Shown here piece after piece: positions 56,429 through 64,000 of a DNA stretch of 64,000 nucleotides. The position numbers and the translations under genes are program-made. This DNA comes from Betaproteobacteria bacterium (GTDB taxonomy: Bacteria; Pseudomonadota; Gammaproteobacteria; Burkholderiales; Ga0077523). The DNA is taken from the NCBI GenBank assembly GCA_016713305.1, contig JADJPK010000022.1, positions 1-64,000 of the forward strand. The letters run 5' to 3'. How positions within the stretch are numbered: position 1 is the stretch's first letter; each line of letters opens with the position of its first letter. A model generated the notes under the pieces. It saw nothing but the letters and a program-made list of their open reading frames with translations. It did not search any database and was not told the origin of the DNA.

Positions 56429-57426
56429 ATGCGTTTCGTTCGTTCCGCGCCTTTCGCCTTGGCAATTGCTGCCGTTCTGGTCTTGTCCGCTTGCGGGGGA
56501 GGCGGCGAGGGGGGCGATGACAAGAAGGCCACACAGGTCGCCGCCAAGGTCAACAACGACGAAATCACCGTTCATCAGATCAATTCGGCGCTGCCCCGGA
56601 TGAACAACCCGTCCGAAGCGCAGGTCAAGGCCGCCACCAAGCAGTCCCTCGAGCGCCTGATCGACCAGCAGTTGCTCATCCAGAAGGCGATGGAAGGCAA
56701 GCTGGATCGCGACCCGCAGGTGATGACCGCCATCGAGAACGCCCGCCGCGAAATCCTCGCCCGGGCATACGTCGAGCGCGTGATGGCCAATGCCGCGCAG
56801 GCAGAGCCCGCCAAGATCAAGGAGTTCTACGACCAGCACCCCGAGCTCTTCTCCCAACGCCGGGTCTACCGGCTGCAGGGAAGTCGCGCTCCAGGTGAAA
56901 GGGCCCCGAGCTGGACAAACTCAAGCAGGCCCTGCCGCCGATGAAGTCCCTGCAGGAAGTGGTGGAGTACGCCAAGGCCAACAATATCCGCGCGACCACC
57001 AATGCCTCCGTCCGGGCCGCCGAGCAACTGCCCATGGAGTTTGCCAAGCGCATCTCCACGCTCAAGGATGGCGAAGTGGTGGCCGTCCCGGGTGCCAACG
57101 GCGTGGCGGTCATCCAGATCGCGGCCTCGCAAGTGCAGCCCCTGGACGAGGAAAAGGCCAAGCCGTTCATCCAGCAGTTCATGCAGAACAAGGCACGGAT
57201 GGAGCTGGCCCAGGCCGAACTCAAGAACCTCCGCGGTGCGGCCAAGATCGAGTACGTGGGCGACTTCGCCTCTGCCTCGGCCGAGCCCGCCGCAGCCGAA
57301 CCGGCTGCCGGCAGCCAGTCTCTGGAGCAGCAGGCGACCCAGCAGCCCGTGCCGGCCACGGGAACGGGTACCACCGACGACCATCAGGACGCCCTGGAAA
57401 AGGGTTTGAGCGGTCTGAAGAAGTAA
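56429..57426 (+). CDS. epsD: EpsD-family peptidyl-prolyl isomerase (two frameshifts)
   Basis: About 331 residues when restored, from ATG 56429. Lipoprotein-type signal (ALAIAAVLVLSACGGGG), then SurA/PpiD-like helices (LERLIDQQLLIQKAMEGKLDRDPQVM). The frame is broken twice: an extra G in 56878-56880 and an extra C in 56904-56907. Removing both restores RLQEVALQVKGPELDKLKQALPPMKSLQEV, and the frame then stays open to 57426. EpsD belongs to exosortase/EPS clusters, where it is thought to help export or folding in the periplasm. Two indels in 30 bases fit sequence error better than decay. Confidence 0.82.
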
Positions 57427-57444
57427 GCGACTGCTCGCAGGAAG

Positions 57445-57478
57445 ACAGAGGCACCGTCACCGCGGTGCCTCTGTTGTT
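57445..57478 (+). terminator. Terminator after epsD
   Basis: Perfect 12-bp stem ACAGAGGCACCG / CGGTGCCTCTGT with a 6-base loop, followed by TGTTTG. It separates epsD from the rest of the cluster. Confidence 0.8.
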
Positions 57479-57723
57479 TGATGTGAGTCGGGAATCGGGG
57501 CGTCGATGGCGGCCCGCTGGGCAGGCCACTCTGAAGAGAGAGATGCCAAGCCCGCCCCGGCGGAATGCGGCACTTTCGCAACGCGTCGCCGAATCGGTGG
57601 CGTGGTACAGGTCCACTCGGCCTGTCTCTTGCTAAAGACTCCCCTTCATTTGTCCCCGAGTTTCACGCCGTCGCCATGGGCGACCGCTACACTGGCCCAA
57701 TCAGCTTCAAAGAAAACCACAGG

Positions 57724-59235
57724 ATGCTTCAGCCGATCCAAAAACCCGGCGAAGTCGAGCCACCGCGCATCGGGTTCGAGACCCCCGCTGCGCCGACCAA
57801 ACCGGGCATGAACAAGGCGCCGTTCTCCCGCAGCCTTGGCGACCGCAGCATGTTCAGCGGCGATCTGCCATTGGTGGCGTTTCTACGCAGTCTGCTCAAC
57901 CCGACCATCATCCTCGCGTCCCTGGGCGCCTGCCTGGCCTGGTACGAAGTCCGGCTGGATGGCCACTATCTGATGCTGGCGGTGCTGACCTTCTTCGTGT
58001 CGTCCCAGCTCTTCGAGCGGGTGGATCTCTTCCATCTGCGGCCCAGCCAGCTGATCGTCCGCGCCTTCCGCGACATCGTCTTCGCCTGGCCCGTGACCGT
58101 GGGGATCATCTCGTTCCTGATCTGGGCCACGCACTACGACCGGATCTACAACACCCAGGCGCTCATCACGTGGTTCATCGTGACCCCGGCGCCCCTGGTG
58201 CTGGCGCACCTGACGGCCCACTGGGTGCTGCGGGCGATGTCCCGCAGCGAGTCCGCCCAGAAACGCGTGATCATCATCGGCGCCAGCGAACTCAGCCTGC
58301 GGCTGGCCAACACCATCAGCGTCGATCCGCTCCTTGGCGTGCAGGTTCTGGGGTTCTTCGACGACCGCCACCCGCGCCGCCTGCCCAACCTGGGCAAGTA
58401 CCATCTGATGGGCGACGTGACGAACATTGCCAAGTTCGTGCGGGACAACAAGGTCAACCTCGTCTTCGTCTCCCTGCCGCTTGCCGCCCAGCCCCGCATC
58501 GTCAAGCTGCTGGACAGCCTGCGCGACAGCACGGCCTCCATCTACTTCCTGCCCGACATCTTTGCCTTCGACCTCATCCAGGCGCGCTTCGACGAAATCG
58601 ACGGTATGCCCGTGGTGGCTGTGTGCGAGACCCCCTATTCGGGCGTGAACGCGCTGCTCAAGCGCTGGTTCGACATTGTCGTGACAGTCGCCGGCTTGTT
58701 CGTGGTCTGGCCGATCCTCCTGTTCGCGGCCATCGGCGTCAAACTGTCATCTCCCGGCCCCATCATCTTCAAGCAGCGCCGCTACGGATTCGACGGCCGC
58801 GAGATTCCGGTCTACAAGTTCCGCTCCATGCGGGTGCAGGACGACGGCCCGGTGGTGAAGCAGGCCACCAAGGACGACCCGCGCATCACGCCTTTCGGGC
58901 GCTTTCTGCGCAAGTCGTCCATCGACGAACTCCCGCAGCTGTTCAATGTCCTGGCAGGGAGCATGAGCCTCGTCGGCCCCCGGCCGCACGCCGTGGCGCA
59001 CAACGAACAATATAGAAAGCTCATCAAGGGCTACATGCTGCGCCACAAGGTCCAACCCGGCATCACCGGCTGGGCACAGGTGAGCGGCTACCGCGGCGAG
59101 ACGGAAACACTGGAAAAAATGAAGGCGCGGGTCGAACACGACCTGTACTACCTGCGCAACTGGTCGCTGTCCCTGGACCTCTGGATCATCGTGAAGACCT
59201 TCCTCGTGCTGTTCCGGGACAAGAATGCGTACTGA
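57724..59235 (+). CDS. epsB: Polyprenyl-phosphate glycosylphosphotransferase (EpsB/WcaJ-like)
   Basis: A 503-residue protein from ATG 57724 (57676 possible). Four N-terminal membrane helices, a CoA-binding-like domain (KRVIIIGASELSLRLANTI), then the catalytic sugar-transferase domain with KRWFDIVVTVAGLFVVW, PIIFKQRRYGFDGREIPVYKFRSM, RKSSIDELPQLFNVLAGSMSLVGPRPH and YRGETETLEKMKARVEHDLYYL. It adds the first sugar phosphate to undecaprenyl phosphate, starting the EPS repeat unit. Confidence 0.95.
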   Translation: MLQPIQKPGEVEPPRIGFETPAAPTKPGMNKAPFSRSLGDRSMFSGDLPLVAFLRSLLNPTIILASLGACLAWYEVRLDGHYLMLAVLTFFVSSQLFERVDLFHLRPSQLIVRAFRDIVFAWPVTVGIISFLIWATHYDRIYNTQALITWFIVTPAPLVLAHLTAHWVLRAMSRSESAQKRVIIIGASELSLRLANTISVDPLLGVQVLGFFDDRHPRRLPNLGKYHLMGDVTNIAKFVRDNKVNLVFVSLPLAAQPRIVKLLDSLRDSTASIYFLPDIFAFDLIQARFDEIDGMPVVAVCETPYSGVNALLKRWFDIVVTVAGLFVVWPILLFAAIGVKLSSPGPIIFKQRRYGFDGREIPVYKFRSMRVQDDGPVVKQATKDDPRITPFGRFLRKSSIDELPQLFNVLAGSMSLVGPRPHAVAHNEQYRKLIKGYMLRHKVQPGITGWAQVSGYRGETETLEKMKARVEHDLYYLRNWSLSLDLWIIVKTFLVLFRDKNAY

Positions 59236-59308
59236 GATGCGAAACCCAGCGCGAAACCCGGTGCGGACCTCCATCAGCAGGTCCAGCAACAGGTTCTCCG
59301 TCCTTCGC

Positions 59309-59355
59309 AGCAGGTCCCTTCCCCTTCAAGGGGAAGGACAGGATGGGGATGGGTT
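59309..59355. repeat. Dispersed palindromic repeat, copy B
   Basis: CAGCAGGTCCCTTCCCCTTC-AAGGGGAAGGACAGGATGGGG. The inner CTTCCCCTT/AAGGGGAAG arms form a hairpin around C-A. Intact copy of the repeat also seen at 50841 and 59377. Confidence 0.78.
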
Positions 59356-59376
59356 AACAAGAACGTCATCGCCCCT

Positions 59377-59463
59377 CAGCAGGTCCCTTCCCCTTCAGTC
59401 CGGGGCCCCCGGAAAGTCAGAGACTTTCCGGGGTGGATCGGAAGGACAGGATGGGGATGGGTC
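59377..59463. repeat. Dispersed palindromic repeat, copy C, interrupted
   Basis: It begins with the same CAGCAGGTCCCTTCCCCTTCA as copy B and ends with the same GAAGGACAGGATGGGGATGG, but 43 bases (59398-59440) are inserted. The insert carries the perfect hairpin CCCCGGAAAGT-CAGAG-ACTTTCCGGGG (59407-59433), which is absent from copies A and B. Confidence 0.78.
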
Positions 59464-59529
59464 AATCAGCCTCTCTCCCCAATAAACGGATCTCCCCCCA
59501 CCAATAACCCACCAACCCACCGAGCCCAC

Positions 59530-60336
59530 ATGCGAACACTGTCCCGCTTTCTTGCCCTCGTGCTGCTCTACTTCGCGGCCAATGTCGGTGCAGCCGCAGC
59601 TCAACAAGGCCGCGCATACCTCCTCGGCCCCGGCGACGTCGTCCGCGTGACCGTGTTCCAGAACGTGGACATGACCACCGACACGCGCGTGAGCGACCAG
59701 GGGATGATCACGTTCCCCCTAATCGGATCCATCCAGGTGGGCGGCAGCACGACAACGCAAGCGGAACAGAAGATCGCCGCAGCATTGAAGAACGGCGGTT
59801 TCGTCAAGCAACCCCAGGTCAACGTCGTCGTCCAGCAGTTCCGCTACCGCCAGGTCTCGGTGCTCGGCTACGTTTCCCGTCCTGGGCGCTACCCCATGGA
59901 AGATCAGACCCTCCGTCTCGCGGACGTACTTTCGCTGGCGGGTGGCGCAACACTCGCAGCAGCAGACCAGCTCTACGTGATCCGCTCCGTGGATGGCAAG
60001 GAACAGCGCTTCATCGTCGACCTGGAAGCCGCTATCGCCTACAACGACCTCGACAAGAACTTCGAGATCTTCGCGGGCGACACGATCTACGTGCCGAAGC
60101 AGTCGTACATCTACATCTATGGTCAGGTGAACCGGCCGGGGCAGTACCGTTTGGAGCGGAACATGACGGTGATGCAGGGCCTTGCGGTGGGCGGAGGCGT
60201 GACCTTGCGGGGTACGGAAAAAGGGCTGACCGTCCGACGTCGTGAATCGGGTGGGAAGGTCGAGACACTGAATGCCGGTCTGCAGGACAAGCTGCAGGCG
60301 GACGACGTTATTTACGTAAAAGAAAGCGTGTTCTGA
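59530..60336 (+). CDS. epsE: Polysaccharide export protein EpsE (Wza-like)
   Basis: A 268-residue protein from ATG 59530. Signal peptide (LSRFLALVLLYFAANVGAAAAQ), PES domain (YLLGPGDVVRVTVFQNVDMT...VSDQGMITFPLIGSIQVGG) and two SLBB domains (QVSVLGYVSRPGRYPMEDQTLRLADVLSLAGG; YIYGQVNRPGQYRLERNMTVMQGLAVGGG). It forms the outer-membrane pore for EPS export with the EpsF chain-length regulator. Last GC-rich gene of the window before composition changes. Confidence 0.95.
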   Translation: MRTLSRFLALVLLYFAANVGAAAAQQGRAYLLGPGDVVRVTVFQNVDMTTDTRVSDQGMITFPLIGSIQVGGSTTTQAEQKIAAALKNGGFVKQPQVNVVVQQFRYRQVSVLGYVSRPGRYPMEDQTLRLADVLSLAGGATLAAADQLYVIRSVDGKEQRFIVDLEAAIAYNDLDKNFEIFAGDTIYVPKQSYIYIYGQVNRPGQYRLERNMTVMQGLAVGGGVTLRGTEKGLTVRRRESGGKVETLNAGLQDKLQADDVIYVKESVF

Positions 60337-60351
60337 CCTTGAGGTATCGCC

Positions 60352-61784
60352 ATGTCACTTTCTCAATTCTTGGGTATTGTCAGAGCTCGAAAATGGGCGT
60401 TTCTGGCGGTGTTGCTGTCGACAATCGCAGTCGCCACTGGTGTTTCGTTCCTACTTCCGAAGCAGTACACGGCATCCACGACCCTGGTTGTTGATGCCAA
60501 GGGTGTTGATCCAGTGCTCGGGGTGATGATGCCCGCGCAGATGATGCCTGGCTATCTGGCGACTCAAGTTGACATCATTCAGAGTCACAAGGTCGCTGTA
60601 GACGTCGTAAAGAAGCTTCGGTTAACCGGAAACGCGCTTGTCAGACAACAGTGGTTAGAAGAGACTGAAGGTAAGGGAACGATTGAGGATTACTTCGCAG
60701 ACATTCTCCAAAAGAAGCTAGACGTAAAGCCTTCGAGAGAAAGCAGTGTCATCGAAATTGAGTTCACGGGAACAGACCCTCGATTCGCCGCTGTAGTCGC
60801 GAACGCCTTTGCAGAGGCGTATCAACAGACCAATCTAGAACTCAGGGTTGAGCCGGCTCGACAGTCCTCGGCATGGTTTGATGAGAGGCTGAAGCAGTTG
60901 AAAAGAATCTGGAGCAAGCCCAGTCCAGTCTCAACGAATATCAGAGAGCGAAGGGCTTTACCGCCCAAGACGAGCGCCTTGACGTTGAGTCGGCCCGGCT
61001 CAGTGAACTGTCTGCACAGTACACTGCGGCCCAAGCACAGGCCGCCGATGCTCTGTCTCGGCAACGCCAACTCAACGAGTTTCTCGCACGTGGGGCATCC
61101 GGAGAAACGATCCCAGATGTACTGGCGAATCCACTCGTACAGAATCTCAAGTCCACCCTAGCTTCAATAGAAGGGCGACTACAACAAACCGCATCTCAAC
61201 TCGGCGCGAATCACCCCGAAGTAAAGCGACTGGAAGCAGAGATTGCTGCTCAAAAGTCAAAGCTCAAGTCCGAGATCAGTCAAGCGTCAGCAAGCTTGGG
61301 AAACGCAGCCAAGATTGCGCAGAAGCGCGAAGCTGAACTCCGCGCCGCTCTTGGCGCGCAGAAGGCGAAGTTCCTGCAGTTCAATGAAGGCAGGGATCAG
61401 ATGCAAGTGCTGATGAAGGAGGTGGAATCCGCTCAGAGAGCTTACGAAACTGCCGCCCAGAGATATCAACAGACCAATCTCGAAAGTCAGGCGAGCCAGA
61501 CAAACGTGTCCGTGCTGACCAGGGCATTTCCACCTGTTGAACACTCATTCCCGAAGATTGTACTCAACGTTGTCTTGTCGATTCTCTTGGGATCGGTGCT
61601 GGGCGTTTGTCTCGTCCTAGTTTTGGAGATGTTTGATAGGCGAATTCGTTCGGGACAGGAACTGGCGGATGCGGTCGGCGCCCCTTTGCTCGGCCGCATT
61701 TCGCGCGAGTTCGATCAGCAACGAAAAGGCGCGGCTCGAAAGAAGCTTGATTCTCAGCGGCGGAAAGCTTCCGTTGCAGCTTAA
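60352..61784 (+). CDS. epsF: EpsF chain-length determinant (Wzz-like, frameshifted)
   Basis: About 477 residues when restored. ATG 60352. TM1 (KWAFLAVLLSTIAVATGVSFLLP) then Wzz domain; the frame breaks at A60901-60904, where one A is missing; restoring it gives LKQLKKNLEQAQSSLNEYQ and a coiled-coil region continuing to TM2 (FPKIVLNVVLSILLGSVLGVCLVLVLEMFDRRI). The C-terminal tail resembles Wzz-tyrosine kinase partners. Base composition is clearly lower than in epsE (29 of 60 bases G+C at 60541-60600). Confidence 0.88.
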
Positions 61785-61804
61785 TAGGTAAACGAGGGCA
61801 GGCC

Positions 61805-62692
61805 ATGAGTACTAACAAGGAAGCAGCGAAGATCATCCCGGGTCCCGGCGCGGCTATACCACCGGATCGATCCATCGGAGCGATGTTGATCGATAGAGGA
61901 CTTATCGGGATAGACGACGGTGAAAAGATCCTGCGCTATGCGAAAGAGAAGGGCCTAAGGTTCGGCGACGCTGCGATAGCCTTGAAACTGGTGGATCCAG
62001 AAGACGTTCGCCAAGTACTGGCAAGGCAATTCGACTATCCGTATTTGCGGCCCGGTGAAAGTAAGGTTGCTTCTAGCGTTTGTGCTGCGTGGTCTCCCTT
62101 TAGTGATCAAGTGGAGACGTTGCGAGCACTGCGTAGCCAACTTCTTCTCAGATGGTTTACTGGGAACCTGAGAGGTCGTGCTTAAGTATCGAAGTGCAGG
62201 ATCTAAGGAAGGGAGATCTTACTTAGCCGCCAATTTGGCCGTCGTGTTCTCGCAGCTCGGTGAGCACACTCTTCTAATTGATGCGGACCTTAGGGCTCCA
62301 ACTCAACACTCGCTTTTCGGCCTCGGAAACGAGTTGGGGTTGTCGACTATTTTGGCGGACAGGGCTGGGCCTGAGTCCATTCAGAGAGTGCCCGCGTTTG
62401 TGGATCTCTCGGTCCTTACTGCGGGCGCCTTACCGCCGAACCCCCTTGAGCTGTTAGCAAGAGCAGGTTTCAACCAGTTGCTTGAAACCCCTCGGGCGTG
62501 AGTACGACGTCATCATTCTAGACAGTCCAGCGGCTTCGAGGGGAAGTGACTTCTTGTTGATCGCGCAGAGGGCGCGAGGTTCGCTAGTGCTTGCGCGAAG
62601 GAACCGCTCGAGCCTTAACGAGTGCCGCGTTGTCGCAAGAATTGAGATCTGCGAATTCGACAATCGTAGGTTGCGTTCTGAATGAAGACTAG
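61805..62692 (+). CDS. epsG: EpsG tyrosine-kinase-like chain-length protein (several frameshifts)
   Basis: About 295 residues when restored, from ATG 61805 to TAG 62692. N-terminal MSTNKEAAKIIPGPGAAIPP then a domain ending in ETLRALRSQLLLRWF. Four indels follow: one base missing at 62167-62168 (N-PERSCLSI), one at about 62190 (I-VSAGSKEGRS), an extra C at 62488-62491 (LETLGREYDVIILDSP), and an extra A at 62637-62638 (VVAELRSANSTIVGCVLNED). The restored protein has the Walker-like SAGSKEGRSYLAANLA, LLIDADLRAPTQH and ILDSPAA of BY-kinases. Its stop overlaps epsH. Confidence 0.82.
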
Positions 62693-63619
62693 TTCGATGC
62701 TCCAGGGCATACAGAACGCGAGCAAGAACGAGAGTTCAGTCTTGGTTCGGAACTCCTGGCGAGATGAGCAGGGAAGGCCCCTATTGATTGGATGGCTTCT
62801 GCTAGGAGTCGGGTTGCTTGCTCTCTATGTTCCAACCTACGTTGATCTAGCAAACGGGCTATGGAATACAGAAGAGCAAGGCCACGGTCCGCTCATCGCT
62901 ATGGTCTCAGCGTGGCTGATTTGGCGCTGTCGGAGCGAACTAGCATCAATCTCCAGTACTTCTAGTTGGGTCGGCGGTTTCTCGCTTTTGGGGCTTGGAC
63001 TGATTCTTTACGTGTTTGGAAGATCCCAAGACATTCTCTTGTTCGAAGTGGGATCGCAAATTCCTGTATTGCTGGGTTTGATACTTATTGCTAGCGGAAG
63101 GGCCGCGTTGCGCTTACTTGGTTTCCGGTGCTTTTTCTAGTCTTTATGATTCCCCTGCCCGGTGCTTTCATTGATGCACTTACCAACCCACTAAAGAGAA
63201 ATGTTTCTGCAATTGCCGAGCATCTGCTCTACGCGGCGGGATTTCCCGTAGCGAGGAGTGGTGTGACTCTAACGATCGGTCAGTATCAGCTCTTGGTCGC
63301 TGATGCGTGCTCGGGCTTGCACTCGCTTTACTCGCTATCTGCATTAGGTTTGCTCTATCTGTACTTAATGAAGCACAAGAGCTTCATTAGGAACAGCATC
63401 CTCGCCGGCGCAGTATTGCCAATTGCCTTTGGTGCAAACGTGTTGAGAGTCATATTTCTTGTATTGGTGACCTACTATCTTGGCGATGAAGCTGGGCAAG
63501 GATTTTTGCATGGCTTCGCTGGAATGGTTCTGTTCGTGGCCGCGCTCATAGCCATCTTCGCGCTGGACACGTTGATTGGTGCTATCTCTTCGTCTCGCAG
63601 ACGACTGGAGTCCACATGA
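62682..63619 (+). CDS. epsH: Exosortase EpsH/XrtB (frameshifted)
   Basis: About 312 residues when restored, from ATG 62682 overlapping epsG. Eight or so membrane helices; EEQGHGPLIAMVSAWLIWR near the N-terminus. The frame breaks at 63122-63124, where one T is missing; restoring it gives RLLGFPVLFLVFMIPLPGAFID. The catalytic Cys lies in VADACSGLHSLYSLSALGLLYLY and the conserved Arg and His in GANVLRVIFLVLVTYYLG..GQGFLHGFAGMVLF. Exosortases cut PEP-CTERM proteins for surface sorting; those at 15449, 29686, 35724, 39491 and 55276 are its likely substrates. Confidence 0.9.
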
Positions 63620-64000
63620 TCAGACTGCCACTTCGAAGCGCAATCGCGTGTGTTCTCATGGTTTGCGCGTCGGTACTCGCCGTTGCTGCAAAGCCCACAG
63701 CGAGGATCGCGGACTCTGGGCCCAAGGTCAACCTAGAGTCAATGGTTCCAAAGCAATTTGGCGACTGGACACTTGATACCGCTGTGGTTCCTGTTCTTCC
63801 TTCCCCTGAAGCTCAGGCTCTGCTTAGCAAGATCTACAACCAAACACTAGCGAGGACGTACGTCAATCGCGCTGGTGACAGAGTGATGCTCTCAATTGCC
63901 TACGGTGGCGATCAGAGTGACTCCCTCCAGCTACACAGGCCGGAAGTATGTTATGCGGCGCAGGGTTTTCAGGTTGCCGATGAGGTCAAGGAGTTCTCAA
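63616..64000 (+). CDS. epsI: EpsI family protein (3' end outside window)
   Basis: ATG 63616 overlaps the epsH stop (ATGA); the frame is open to the right edge (128 codons). Signal-like start (LRSAIACVLMVCASVLAVAAK), then MVPKQFGDWTLDT and the family motif SLQLHRPEVCYAAQGFQV. In other exosortase systems EpsI follows or is fused to the exosortase. Its function is not established. Confidence 0.9.
   Translation, partial: MIRLPLRSAIACVLMVCASVLAVAAKPTARIADSGPKVNLESMVPKQFGDWTLDTAVVPVLPSPEAQALLSKIYNQTLARTYVNRAGDRVMLSIAYGGDQSDSLQLHRPEVCYAAQGFQVADEVKEFS

Overview
The window comes from a high-GC proteobacterium, most likely a betaproteobacterium. Three things point there: the rpsU-yqeY-dnaG-rpoD macromolecular-synthesis block followed by a CAT-anticodon tRNA, an exosortase-B type EPS cluster (epsD-B-E-F-G-H-I) with several PEP-CTERM proteins, and the similarity of the housekeeping genes to that class. 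No phage, insertion sequence or CRISPR array was recognised.

Layout. 0-7.5 kb: acyl-CoA and 2-oxoacid metabolism, with an NDP-forming acyl-CoA synthetase, a thiolase-like protein with a DUF35 partner, a divergent 2-oxoacid:acceptor oxidoreductase (korA, frameshifted, and korB) and a ferritin-like protein. 7.5-17 kb: single housekeeping and stress genes (dtd, msrA, a SWIB protein, fbp, a TPR/nuclease pair, dps, TonB-like, DoxX, a cupin, plsY) and one PEP-CTERM gene. 17-23 kb: tsaD divergent from rpsU-yqeY-dnaG-rpoD, then the tRNA. 23.5-29.5 kb: an unusual fusion of a salicylyl-CoA-hydroxylase-like FAD monooxygenase with a benzoate-CoA-ligase-like enzyme, divergent from an arsenic operon arsR-arsI-arsC-acr3-arsN. 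29.7-41 kb: three more PEP-CTERM genes, a PglB/STT3-like oligosaccharyltransferase divergent from a Wzx-like flippase, a lipoprotein, the ergothioneine pair egtB-egtD and an HU protein. 41-50 kb: a large CHASE/PAS/GAF histidine kinase (frameshifted) and a solute-binding protein (frameshifted) overlapping a MASE1-PAS-GGDEF-EAL protein. 50-56 kb: a small outer-membrane barrel, the B12-dependent ribonucleotide reductase nrdJ, a GT-B glycosyltransferase-like protein and a trypsin-like protease with a PEP-type tail. 56.4-64 kb: the EPS/exosortase cluster, running off the right edge inside epsI.

How the parts fit. The five PEP-CTERM or PEP-tailed proteins are the expected substrates of the exosortase encoded at 62.7-63.6 kb, whose neighbours build and export a polysaccharide. 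The oligosaccharyltransferase/flippase pair suggests a separate protein-glycosylation or glycan-transfer function.

Quality note. Eleven single-base indels break seven otherwise well-conserved genes. Six of them fall between 60.9 and 63.2 kb, where base composition also drops (two sampled 60-base lines have 29 and 30 G+C, against 38 in a sampled line of epsE). Sequence errors are the simplest explanation for most, but real decay is not excluded. Frameshifted genes are listed as one locus each.
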